From: an uncultured Flavobacteriaceae bacterium
GTDB taxonomy: Bacteria; Bacteroidota; Bacteroidia; Flavobacteriales; Flavobacteriaceae
Direction: 5' to 3'
NCBI GenBank assembly: GCA_947500525.1
Contig: CANMSH010000001.1
Span: 434,001 to 498,000 of the forward strand
Length of the DNA: 64,000 nt
Positions within the stretch are counted from its first letter, which is position 1. Each line of letters opens with the position of its first letter. Positions 43,211 to 51,784 of the stretch are shown one piece after another. Under the pieces are notes generated by a model. The model searched no databases and was not told where the DNA came from. It was given only the letters and a program-made list of their open reading frames with translations. A program made the translations under genes and the position numbers.

Positions 43211-45559
43211 ATGAGATTGTTAAAGTATATACAAGAGCATAAAATAAAATCTGGAGTTTTTTTAATCATATTGATATGGTATTATTTTTCACTACCCAAG
43301 CAGTTATTTGACGAACCCACATCGACGGTTATAGAAAGTAGTGAAGGCGACTTGTTAGGAGCACAAATTGCAGAAGATGAACAATGGCGATTTCCTCATA
43401 ATTACAGTATTCCGATAAAATTTCAAGAATGTATCCTCGAATTTGAAGATGGATATTTTTATAAACATCCAGGTTTCAATCCCGTGTCTATCGCGAAAGC
43501 GTTTTGGCAAAATATAAATTCACACAAGATAAAAAGAGGAGGTAGTACCTTAACCCAACAGGTAATAAGGTTATCACGAAAGGGTAAGCGTCGAACTTAT
43601 TTTGAAAAATTTATTGAAACGATATTAGCAACGCGCTTAGAGTTGCGACATAGCAAATCAAAAATTTTAGCACTTTATGGATCGAACGCTCCATTTGGTG
43701 GCAATGTTGTAGGTTTAGATATGGCGTCATGGCGTTATTTTGGTAGAAGTCCAAGTGAGCTTTCATGGGCAGAAAGTGCCACATTGGCCGTATTGCCCAA
43801 CGCACCCAGTCTAATTTATCCTGGGAAAAATCAAGAAAGATTGCTTATCAAACGTAATCGATTGTTAAAAAAACTCTTTAATAAGGGTAAAATTGAAGAA
43901 TTAACATATAAACTTGCGATAGAGGAGGGTTTACCTCAGAAACCTTTTGCCTTACCTCAAATTGCCCCACATTTATTGCAAAAGATTAATAAACAAAGTA
44001 AAGGAGAACGTGTCAAAACAACGATTGAATTTGGTCTGCAAAATAGGGTTAATGAAATAGTAAAGAATCATCATAATAAATTAAAGCAAAATCAAATTCA
44101 TAATATTGCGGTGTTGGTCATAGACGTAAAATCTAGACGTGTATTAGCCTATACAGGAAATTCTCCGACCAATAGCACACATCAAAAAGATGTAGACATT
44201 ATTGATAAACCAAGAAGTACAGGAAGTATATTGAAACCTTTTTTGTACGCCGGAATGCTTGACTCGGGTGACCTTCTACCCAATACATTAGTCGCCGACG
44301 TTCCAACTCAAATAGCGAATTATAATCCTAAAAATTTCGATATGCAATACGATGGTGCAGTTCCTGCTAGTAGAGCTTTATCACGTTCTCTTAATGTGCC
44401 GGCTGTCAGAATGCTTCAACAATTTGGTTTAGACAGGTTCCATCATTATTTAAAGGAACTTAATTTAAGAGATATTAAATATAACGCGAATCATTACGGA
44501 CTATCACTCATTTTAGGAGGTGCTGAGAGTAATTTATGGGATTTATGCAAAAGTTACGCTTCTCTTTCATCAACGATCAATCATTATGACGAAACACAAG
44601 GGAAATATTATACTAATGAGTTTGTAGAACCAATCTTTATGGCAAATTCAAAAGTAGATTTTGGTACATTTTCTAAGGAAAAAACAGTTTTTGATGCTGG
44701 GTCCATTTATATGACATATAAGTCTCTCAAAGAGGTAAATCGACCAGAAGGAGAAGAGAATTGGGAGTTTTTTGATTCGTCTAAAGAAATCGCTTGGAAA
44801 ACAGGCACAAGCTTTGGATTTAGAGATGCCTGGGCTATTGGCACAACTAAAGATTATGTTGTAGGAGTATGGGTTGGAAATGCCGATGGTGAAGGAAGAC
44901 CAGGGTTGGTAGGATTATCAACCGCCGGACCAATATTATTCGACGTTTTTGATGTATTACCCAAAAGTGATTGGTTTACACAACCATTCGATGAATTGTC
45001 TCGCATTTCTATTTGTAAGAAAAGTGGATATAGAGCTTCTGAAATTTGCAATGAAAAAGACAGTATTTTTGTTCAAAGAGCAGGCTTACAAACGAAACCT
45101 TGCCCTCATCATTTTAGGGTACATTTAGACGAAAATAGTCAATATCAAGTAAATTCCTCCTGTTATCCCATTTCTAAAATGAAACATACCAATTGGTTCG
45201 TTTTACCTCCATTAATGGAGTTTTATTATCAAGCGAAAAACCCAACATATCAAACACTCCCAAAGTTTAATGAAGATTGTTTGTCTGAAGGAAAATCAAA
45301 AATGGCTTTTATTTACCCCAAAGAGACAATGAAAGTATTCTTGCCAAAAAATTTTGAAGAACATACCAATCAGTTGGTTTTTAGATTAGCTCATTCAACT
45401 GTCGGAATGAAGGTTTTTTGGTATTTGAATGCCGATTTTATAGGTACAACACAAACCTTTCATGAAATGGCGATAATGGCTCAAAAAGGAACCCATATAA
45501 TTACTGCATTGGATGAACAGGGAAATGAATTGAAAAGATCAATCGAAATAGCCGAATAA
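43211..45559 (+). CDS. pbpC: Penicillin-binding protein 1C
   Basis: This 782-residue bifunctional peptidoglycan synthase has one N-terminal membrane segment (residues ~13-28), a GT51 glycosyltransferase domain (EDGYFYKHPGFNP with catalytic Glu, then RGGSTLTQQVIRL), a transpeptidase domain with SxxK in RSTGSILKP, SxN in SRSLNVPAV, and KTG in WKTGTSFG, and a C-terminal BiPBP_C beta domain (~695-782). PBP1C is known to be encoded next to alpha-2-macroglobulin genes, as here. It is the third gene of the A2M, oxidase-like, pbpC unit. The motifs are all intact. Confidence 0.96.
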   Translation: MRLLKYIQEHKIKSGVFLIILIWYYFSLPKQLFDEPTSTVIESSEGDLLGAQIAEDEQWRFPHNYSIPIKFQECILEFEDGYFYKHPGFNPVSIAKAFWQNINSHKIKRGGSTLTQQVIRLSRKGKRRTYFEKFIETILATRLELRHSKSKILALYGSNAPFGGNVVGLDMASWRYFGRSPSELSWAESATLAVLPNAPSLIYPGKNQERLLIKRNRLLKKLFNKGKIEELTYKLAIEEGLPQKPFALPQIAPHLLQKINKQSKGERVKTTIEFGLQNRVNEIVKNHHNKLKQNQIHNIAVLVIDVKSRRVLAYTGNSPTNSTHQKDVDIIDKPRSTGSILKPFLYAGMLDSGDLLPNTLVADVPTQIANYNPKNFDMQYDGAVPASRALSRSLNVPAVRMLQQFGLDRFHHYLKELNLRDIKYNANHYGLSLILGGAESNLWDLCKSYASLSSTINHYDETQGKYYTNEFVEPIFMANSKVDFGTFSKEKTVFDAGSIYMTYKSLKEVNRPEGEENWEFFDSSKEIAWKTGTSFGFRDAWAIGTTKDYVVGVWVGNADGEGRPGLVGLSTAGPILFDVFDVLPKSDWFTQPFDELSRISICKKSGYRASEICNEKDSIFVQRAGLQTKPCPHHFRVHLDENSQYQVNSSCYPISKMKHTNWFVLPPLMEFYYQAKNPTYQTLPKFNEDCLSEGKSKMAFIYPKETMKVFLPKNFEEHTNQLVFRLAHSTVGMKVFWYLNADFIGTTQTFHEMAIMAQKGTHIITALDEQGNELKRSIEIAE

Positions 45560-45562
45560 GTT

Positions 45563-45591
45563 TTGTTTTAACATCAAATGTAGTAACTTGG
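45563..45591 (+). promoter_or_regulatory. Candidate promoter of the LytTR two-component pair
   Basis: TTG (45563-45565), 18 bases, then TAACTTGG (45584-45591), one mismatch to TAnnTTTG, lies 28 bases upstream of the response regulator start. It separates the pair from pbpC transcription, though read-through is possible because no terminator is visible. Confidence 0.5.
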
Positions 45592-45619
45592 CTATTCGTA
45601 TCATTAAACTTTTTTTACC

Positions 45620-46360
45620 ATGTTGAAGACTGTTCTTATCGATGATGAGATAAATGCCTTAGAAGCCCTTGAATGGAAGTTGAACCGCTATGTAGAGGAT
45701 ATTGAAATTATTAAATGCAATTCACCATTAGAAGGCATTGATGTGATTAATAGCGAAAAACCTGATTTGGTTTTCTTAGATATTGAAATGCCTGAGATAG
45801 ATGGTTTTGAACTTTTACAAAAATTAAGTTACAAAGACTTTGACCTTATTTTTACAACGGCTCATGATGAATTTGCATTAAAAGCAATTAAGGTTTCTGC
45901 AATAGATTATTTGTTAAAACCGGTAGATAAAGATGAGTTAATCACCGCTATAGAAAAGGTGAGAGCGAGTAAAAAAGATACTAAATTAGAAGATAAATTA
46001 GACTCTTTGTTTTCAAATATGAATTTGAAGAGTAACGATAAAATAAATATTGCCGCTGATAGTAAAATTTATTTATTGGATAAAGAAGATGTAATCATGT
46101 TAAAATCTGATAAAAGCTACACAACAATTTTCTTAAAAGATGATAAGTCTATCCTTGTTTCAAAGACCTTAAAAGAAGTAGAAAAGAAATTCAATTTCCC
46201 TCAATTTTATCGTGTTCATAATTCATATTTAATCAACATGAATCACATAAGAGAATATTCTAAAGGTATGGGAGGAGAGTTGATTATGAGTAATGGGATG
46301 CATGCAGGAATAAGTAGAAATAAGAAAGCCGAATTACTTGAAAGGCTCTCATTAGATTAA
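45620..46360 (+). CDS. LytTR-family response regulator
   Basis: This 246-residue protein has a receiver domain (acidic pocket LIDDE at residues 6-10, phospho-acceptor Asp54 in VFLDIEMPEIDG, Thr in TTAHDEFALKAI and Lys in YLLKPVD) followed by a LytTR DNA-binding domain (~residues 140-240; KIYLLDKEDVIMLKSDKSYTTIF, FYRVHNSYLINMNHI). LytTR regulators bind short direct repeats upstream of target genes. Its kinase partner starts 6 bases downstream. The envelope genes just upstream are plausible targets by position only. Confidence 0.95.
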   Translation: MLKTVLIDDEINALEALEWKLNRYVEDIEIIKCNSPLEGIDVINSEKPDLVFLDIEMPEIDGFELLQKLSYKDFDLIFTTAHDEFALKAIKVSAIDYLLKPVDKDELITAIEKVRASKKDTKLEDKLDSLFSNMNLKSNDKINIAADSKIYLLDKEDVIMLKSDKSYTTIFLKDDKSILVSKTLKEVEKKFNFPQFYRVHNSYLINMNHIREYSKGMGGELIMSNGMHAGISRNKKAELLERLSLD

Positions 46361-46366
46361 AAGACC

Positions 46367-47695
46367 ATGCTTTTAGATTTTAATTCTGAAGTTTATTCTT
46401 GGATACGAGGAGCATTACTCATTCTCTCGTTATATCATCTTTTAATTTATATAAGCAATAAGCAAAATCTATATTTATACTATAGTCTGTATTTGGCTTG
46501 TTTTTTTATTTATTTCTTAGCAGATGTAAATGACCCTAGGCTAAAAATATACAGCTATATTAATTTTGCAATTCAATTTTTAGGATATGCGGCTTATGTT
46601 GGGTTTGTTAGGGCCTTGTTGAAGACTAAAAAACACATTCCAGAATGGGACAAATTGTTGGTACTTGAACGCGTTCTATTACTAATTGCAGTAGTTGTTT
46701 TTGTAATTATTCAGTTCTTCTTTGGATATTCGGCACAAGAAAAATTGTTTGCGATTTTGGTATCCATTATTACAGTCTTTGGCTTATTAACTTATATTGT
46801 CTTGAATACTATTCGAGGAAAACATGTGACGTTTTTTATTATTGGATCTTTGACCTATTTAATTTTAGCAAATGTTAGTTTTTTAGGACCATACGCTGTG
46901 GGAAATGAGTATTTTCTCGAAAGAGGCGTTCAACCTATGTTCTTCACCTATTTAGGGGCCATTATTGAAACGACAATGTTTGCTGTAATTTTAGGACGTC
47001 AATCTAAAAAATCAGAACGAAAACATAAGGAAGCTGAAGCATTGTTAGCGATTAAAACTAAAGAAATGAGCGATTTAAAAATGACAGCGCTTCAGAGCCA
47101 AATGGACCCTCATTTTTTGTATAATTCGCTGAACTCGATTAATAATTTTGTACTGAAAAATGATATTGAAAAAGCATCAGATTATATAACTAAATTTTCA
47201 AGATTGATTCGAGAGATTTTAACAAATTCATCTAATCTAACAATACCTTTAAGTAAAGAATTAGGAGTATTAAGTCTTTATGTAAAATTAGAACAAATGC
47301 GAATGGCAGGCGGATTTGATTATGTAGTTTCTGTAGATGATAAAATCGATTTGGAATCTATTGAAGTGCCTCCTCTATTTATTCAGCCATTTATTGAAAA
47401 TGCGATCTGGCATGGGTTTGCAAATAAGAAAGATTATAAGCGAATTACTGTAAATATTTTTGATGAAGATGAGAAAGTGCGTTGTGAAATTTTAGATAAT
47501 GGTATTGGTATTAAGAGATCAAAAAAAGAAAAGGGAAGCTATAAGAGAACTAGAAAATCATTTGGTTTAAAAGCTTCTGAAAACAGAATTAAATTATTGC
47601 ATGAAAATGAGAGAGTTTATGTAATTATAGAGGATATTTCTGAAGAAAATACAACAGGAACTAAAGTAACCCTTAAATTCCCAAAAGCGAGCTAA
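46367..47695 (+). CDS. LytS-type membrane sensor histidine kinase
   Basis: This 442-residue protein has an N-terminal block of about seven membrane helices (residues ~10-215, of the 7TMR-DISM layout), a short coiled linker (KHKEAEALLAIKTKEMSDLKMTALQSQ), and a His_kinase domain with the phospho-accepting His at residue 249 in QMDPHFLYNSLNSINNF, followed by a HATPase domain (IQPFIENAIWHGF and LDNGIGIKRS). There is no obvious periplasmic sensor domain. It is co-transcribed with the LytTR response regulator. The signal is unknown; membrane or cell-wall stress would fit the neighbours. Confidence 0.93.
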   Translation: MLLDFNSEVYSWIRGALLILSLYHLLIYISNKQNLYLYYSLYLACFFIYFLADVNDPRLKIYSYINFAIQFLGYAAYVGFVRALLKTKKHIPEWDKLLVLERVLLLIAVVVFVIIQFFFGYSAQEKLFAILVSIITVFGLLTYIVLNTIRGKHVTFFIIGSLTYLILANVSFLGPYAVGNEYFLERGVQPMFFTYLGAIIETTMFAVILGRQSKKSERKHKEAEALLAIKTKEMSDLKMTALQSQMDPHFLYNSLNSINNFVLKNDIEKASDYITKFSRLIREILTNSSNLTIPLSKELGVLSLYVKLEQMRMAGGFDYVVSVDDKIDLESIEVPPLFIQPFIENAIWHGFANKKDYKRITVNIFDEDEKVRCEILDNGIGIKRSKKEKGSYKRTRKSFGLKASENRIKLLHENERVYVIIEDISEENTTGTKVTLKFPKAS

Positions 47696-47817
47696 ATTAC
47701 CATTCGTTTAAAAAACAGAACCATTTATTAGTTCTTTCCTTTTAAATATTTATTTGATTTAGAAAGCGCTTTTTGATGGTGTATCTTTACGTAGTAATTT
47801 AACCAACGTTTTTTAAT

Positions 47818-48060
47818 ATGTCGATCACTTCATTTTCAAAACCATCGGATACCGATATACTTGAGAATATTAGTGGTGAAGAGAAAGTCTTGAGTTTTGT
47901 TGGAGAAGGTAGTATTCTTCAATCAATGAATGAAACGACTTACATCAGAACTATTAAAGTAAGGGCGAATGAAAAAGAATCTTTGAGAAATGTAATTTAT
48001 GTCAAGAAAGGAATTACATGGTTTTTTGAAAAATTCGAAGAAGTGACCATTACAAATTAA
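47818..48060 (+). CDS. Hypothetical 80-residue protein
   Basis: This small soluble protein has a Ser/Asp-rich N-terminus and a C-terminal basic and aromatic part (NVIYVKKGITWFFEKFEEVTI). It has no signal peptide, membrane segment or Cys. It is flanked by a promoter-like TATCTTTA (47782-47789) and a strong terminator (48128-48162), so it looks like a real single-gene unit. I do not recognise a family. Confidence 0.65.
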   Translation: MSITSFSKPSDTDILENISGEEKVLSFVGEGSILQSMNETTYIRTIKVRANEKESLRNVIYVKKGITWFFEKFEEVTITN

Positions 48061-48127
48061 GCCAAACCTTTTTCCGTTTTATCAGGGAAAATTACTATTA
48101 GAAAAAGAAGTTAGAGTAACATTTTAC

Positions 48128-48162
48128 AAGTCTTATCTCCCCAAATAGATGAGACTTTTTTT
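48128..48162 (+). terminator. Intrinsic terminator after the 80-residue protein gene
   Basis: An 11-bp stem AAGTCTTATCT (48128-48138) / AGATGAGACTT (48147-48157) with one G-T wobble and an 8-base loop ends in a run of T. It also lies just beyond the end of the convergent CYTH gene. Confidence 0.88.
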
Positions 48163-48166
48163 ATGT

Positions 48167-48637
48167 TTACCATTTAGTAAAGGGGCGTTTACTTAGTTCG
48201 GTATTATAATATTTTGCAATTCCAGTAACTTCATTACCTAACCAATCAGGTTTTTTGAAATGTTCATCCTCATTACTCAATTCTATTTCTGCAATTATTA
48301 ATCCTTCGTTTTCGCCTAAGAATTGGTCAACTTCAAAAATGTGTTTGTTGTTTTTAATATGAAATCGAACTTTTTCTATGACCGTTTCTTCGCACAAAAC
48401 CATTAAGTTTTCGGCATCTTCAAGAGAGATTTCTTTTTCCCATTCATATCTGCTGGTTCCTGAACTATTTGAAATTCCTTTAACTGTAATAAATGCAGAC
48501 TCCTCAGTGATTCTAACGCGAACCGTTCTCTCTTTATGAGAATTTAAAAACCCTTGTTTAATGTATATCTTTTGATAACTCAGTTTTTTAAAATCATCAG
48601 ACCTAATAAGGAATTTTCGCTCTATTTCTATGGGCAT
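48167..48637 (-). CDS. CYTH-domain protein (triphosphate tunnel metalloenzyme family)
   Basis: This 156-residue protein begins MPIEIERKFLI, the ExExK motif of the CYTH/TTM family, followed by alternating basic strands (YIKQGFLN, TVRVRITEESAFITVKG, SRYEWEKEI, EKVRFHI, FEVDQFLGENEGLIIAEIEL) that line the tunnel. Relatives hydrolyse inorganic triphosphate, thiamine triphosphate or similar compounds. The specific substrate is not predictable. It is the only minus-strand gene between 25 and 54 kb and is divergent from porZ. Confidence 0.92.
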   Translation of the reverse strand: MPIEIERKFLIRSDDFKKLSYQKIYIKQGFLNSHKERTVRVRITEESAFITVKGISNSSGTSRYEWEKEISLEDAENLMVLCEETVIEKVRFHIKNNKHIFEVDQFLGENEGLIIAEIELSNEDEHFKKPDWLGNEVTGIAKYYNTELSKRPFTKW

Positions 48638-48687
48638 AACTAAATTTTGAGTTAAAATTAAGCTTTTAGAGTTACATTTATATTAGA

Positions 48688-48695
48688 TACCTTTG
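48688..48695 (+). promoter_or_regulatory. Candidate -7 box of the porZ-recO-TonB receptor unit (TACCTTTG)
   Basis: TACCTTTG is an exact TAnnTTTG match 23 bases upstream of the porZ start codon. No TTG stands at -33, only TTA at a similar distance. Confidence 0.6.
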
Positions 48696-48718
48696 AAGAA
48701 ATATTATTAGAAGAATAC

Positions 48719-51058
48719 ATGAAGAGAATCATTGTTATATTTCTATACGTTATATCGTTTTGCGGTTTCGCCCAAACAGATTTTAGTTCTAGTTGGGAGG
48801 ACTTTTACTCCTACAATAATGTAAAAGACTTTACTAAAGTGGGTGATAAGATTTATGCAATTGTTGATAACGCTGTGTTCATTTATGATGTGACAACAAA
48901 AGAAACAGAAAAACTATCATCTGTTCAAGGATTATCAGGAGAAGATACGTCAAGCCTTTATTTTGATCGAACATTCGAACGCTTAGTTATAGGTTATGAA
49001 ACAGGACTGGTCGAAGTTGTAGACAAACAAGGGAATATTAAAATTTCTAACGATATTGAACGGTTAAGCATTACTGGAGATAAAAGAATAAATCATATCG
49101 CAGGCCTTGGAAATAACTTATATATGGCCACTCCTTTTGGTATTGTAGTTTATGATATTGAAAATTTACAATTTGGAGACACTTATTTTATTGGGAATGG
49201 TTCTACCGAAGTTTTTGTACATCAAATAGAAGTGTTTCAAGATAAAATATATGCTGCTACACCTCAAGGGATATTTATTGCAGATGTAAATAATCCAAAC
49301 TTAATAGATTTTAATAACTGGGCGCAACCACAAGGTGATTTAATGGGAGATTTTAAAACCTTAGAGGCTTTTAATGGTGAGTTGTTCACTGCAAAAGGAA
49401 GCATGCTTTTTAGAATTAATACTCTTACTTCAATACAATTTGTCAACAATTTAGTTGAACCAATTTTAAATTTAAAGGCATCTAATCAATATATTACGGC
49501 AATAACAGAAAAAGCTGCTTTTGTTTTTAACGATGCTTTAGTTCAATCGGCAAGAGCAAATAACACACCAAATTACAATTTTACGTTACAAGCGGGTTTT
49601 GCTGAAGACGGAATCATTTATTTGGGAACAAATGAATTTGGTATTTTAGGAGGTAATTTAGCAGATGTTGGCAATTACTCTGAAATTCATCCCGAAGGTC
49701 CAAATTCGAATGATGTGTTCTCTATTACTGCGCAAAATAACAATTTATGGGTAGTTTATGGGGGTTATAATGCCGCTTTCACTCCATTACAGAGGGTTTT
49801 AGGGTTTAGTCGATTTGATGGAGAGAAATGGATTAATACACCATATAACAGAGATTTTCCAGCTTGGGACTTGGTGAATGTTACGGTTGATCCGAATCAA
49901 GATGACAAGGTATATATTAGTTCATGGGGCCAGAATGGTTCAGGAAATTTATTGGCAACTGGAGGGCTTTTAGTTGTTGAAAGTGATGAACCAACGATAT
50001 TTTTGAATCAGTCTAATAGCGGTTTAGAGAGTATTATGAACTCAGGTAACCTTTTCTACAGAAGTGTAAGAGTTAATGGAACTGCATTTGATGCTCAAGG
50101 CAATTTATGGGTTACGAATGGCTTAGTTGAGAATAAATTAAAGAAATTATCTACTAATGGTACTTGGTCAGGATTTGATTTAAACTCTATACTATCAACT
50201 GATGATTTTGGATTAACTGAACTTATTGTTGATAGAACGGGTACGGTTTGGATTGGTACAAGGAACAATGGTCTCTTGGGTTTTAATGAGACTGGAAATA
50301 GAAAAAGAGCGTTAGTAAACCAATTAAACAGAGGTTCTTTACCTGATTTGGCAGTTAGTACAGTTGTAAGTGACCGAAATAATAGATTATGGATAGGTAC
50401 GAAAAAAGGAATGGTAGTTTTCTCTAATACTAGTGGCTTCTTTGAAGCGGGTAGTTATGATGCAGCGCCTGTAATTATAGAAGATGACGGGATTCCGAAA
50501 AAATTATTAGGAGACCAAGCGATTAATTCTATAGCAATAGATGGAGCTGATAATAAATGGTTTGGTACGGATACAGGTGGTGTGCTTGGTACAAATCCCT
50601 CAGGACAAGAAACACTTTTTAACTTTAATAAGAACAATTCGCCATTGCCATCGAATAGAATTTTCAAAATTCAAGTAGACGATACAAACGGGAAAGTTTA
50701 TTTCGCTACAGATAAAGGTATTGTCGCTTTTAATAATAATGTCGCACCTTTCGGAGATTCACTTGGTGAAGTATATGCATATCCAAATCCGGTACGGAAA
50801 GAACACTCATTTGTAACCATAGATGGTAGAAGAGATACGAATTTACCGAGAGGAACGAATGTTAAAATCTTAGACGCGTCTGGACGCTTAGTTTATGAAA
50901 CAAATGTTATTGAAGGACAAGAATTGAAAGGAGGAAAAGTCGTTTGGGATAAAACCAATCTTGCTGGCAAAAAGGTAGCATCGGGCGTTTATATTGTTTT
51001 ACTGAGTTTACCGGATAAGTCAGAGACCTCAATTACGAAAATAGCAATCATAAATTAA
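48719..51058 (+). CDS. porZ: Type IX secretion protein PorZ-like beta-propeller
   Basis: This 779-residue protein has a signal peptide (residues 1-19, ending FAQ) and two or more beta-propeller regions built from two-component-regulator-propeller-like blades (YAIVDNAVFIYDVTTKE, LYMATPFGIVVYDIE, VWIGTRNNGLLGF, LWIGTKKGMVVF, KWFGTDTGGVLG). The last ~90 residues (YAYPNPVRKEHSFVTI through SGVYIVLL) form a type IX C-terminal-like domain. Architecture, the N-terminal FSSSWEDFYSYNNVKD segment and the position before recO match PorZ, the surface component that supplies anionic LPS to the PorU sortase. It is transcribed with recO. Confidence 0.88.
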   Translation: MKRIIVIFLYVISFCGFAQTDFSSSWEDFYSYNNVKDFTKVGDKIYAIVDNAVFIYDVTTKETEKLSSVQGLSGEDTSSLYFDRTFERLVIGYETGLVEVVDKQGNIKISNDIERLSITGDKRINHIAGLGNNLYMATPFGIVVYDIENLQFGDTYFIGNGSTEVFVHQIEVFQDKIYAATPQGIFIADVNNPNLIDFNNWAQPQGDLMGDFKTLEAFNGELFTAKGSMLFRINTLTSIQFVNNLVEPILNLKASNQYITAITEKAAFVFNDALVQSARANNTPNYNFTLQAGFAEDGIIYLGTNEFGILGGNLADVGNYSEIHPEGPNSNDVFSITAQNNNLWVVYGGYNAAFTPLQRVLGFSRFDGEKWINTPYNRDFPAWDLVNVTVDPNQDDKVYISSWGQNGSGNLLATGGLLVVESDEPTIFLNQSNSGLESIMNSGNLFYRSVRVNGTAFDAQGNLWVTNGLVENKLKKLSTNGTWSGFDLNSILSTDDFGLTELIVDRTGTVWIGTRNNGLLGFNETGNRKRALVNQLNRGSLPDLAVSTVVSDRNNRLWIGTKKGMVVFSNTSGFFEAGSYDAAPVIIEDDGIPKKLLGDQAINSIAIDGADNKWFGTDTGGVLGTNPSGQETLFNFNKNNSPLPSNRIFKIQVDDTNGKVYFATDKGIVAFNNNVAPFGDSLGEVYAYPNPVRKEHSFVTIDGRRDTNLPRGTNVKILDASGRLVYETNVIEGQELKGGKVVWDKTNLAGKKVASGVYIVLLSLPDKSETSITKIAIIN

Positions 51059-51067
51059 ATTAGAGCC

Positions 51068-51784
51068 ATGCTAAGTACTACTAAAGCAATCGTTTTGAGT
51101 GCTATCAAGTATAGTGACGCCGATTTAATTGTAAAATGCTATACACAATTGGGCTTAAAATCCTATTTATTGAAACGAGTGTTGAAATCAAAAAAGGCAA
51201 AAATAAAGGCCGCTTATTTTCAGCCATTAACGCATTTAGAACTCGTTGCAAAGCACAATAATAAAGGTAATTTAAACTTTATCAAGGAAGTTAAAATTAA
51301 CTACCCGTACAAAACGATTCCCTTTGATATTGCAAAACAAACAATGATCTTATTTTTGTCAGAAGTATTGAGCAAGTCAATTCATGAAGAAGAGGAAAAC
51401 AATCTTCTTTTTGAATATATTGAAACTGCGCTTATTTGGTTAGATACAAATGACGAGGTTGCGAATTTTCATTTATTATTTCTGTTAAATTTAACCAGAC
51501 ATTTGGGTTTTTATCCTGAAAAGGAAAACACTGATGCTCTTTTTTTCGATTTAGAAGAAGGACGTTTTACAAATTCAATTCCAAGAAGCAACGGAGTTAC
51601 TGCTGAAAATTTAACACATCTAAAAGCCCTGCTCGGCATAAATTTTGAGGGTTTAAATTCTTTAAAGTTTAATGGATTGATTAGGCAATCTATTTTGGAT
51701 ATTTTGGTACACTATTTTGAATTACATTTGCCAGGGTTTCAAAAACCTAAATCACTAGCCATATTAAAAACCGTTTTTGAATGA
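51068..51784 (+). CDS. recO: DNA repair protein RecO
   Basis: This 238-residue protein is RecO, which loads RecA on SSB-coated DNA with RecF/RecR. The N-terminal OB fold begins LSTTKAIVLSAIKYSDADLIVKCYTQLG, the diagnostic opening of the family, and the C-terminal helical domain follows. The Cys zinc cluster of some RecO proteins is absent here. It starts 9 bases after porZ and shares an ATGA overlap with the TonB receptor gene, so the three are one operon. Confidence 0.92.
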   Translation: MLSTTKAIVLSAIKYSDADLIVKCYTQLGLKSYLLKRVLKSKKAKIKAAYFQPLTHLELVAKHNNKGNLNFIKEVKINYPYKTIPFDIAKQTMILFLSEVLSKSIHEEEENNLLFEYIETALIWLDTNDEVANFHLLFLLNLTRHLGFYPEKENTDALFFDLEEGRFTNSIPRSNGVTAENLTHLKALLGINFEGLNSLKFNGLIRQSILDILVHYFELHLPGFQKPKSLAILKTVFE

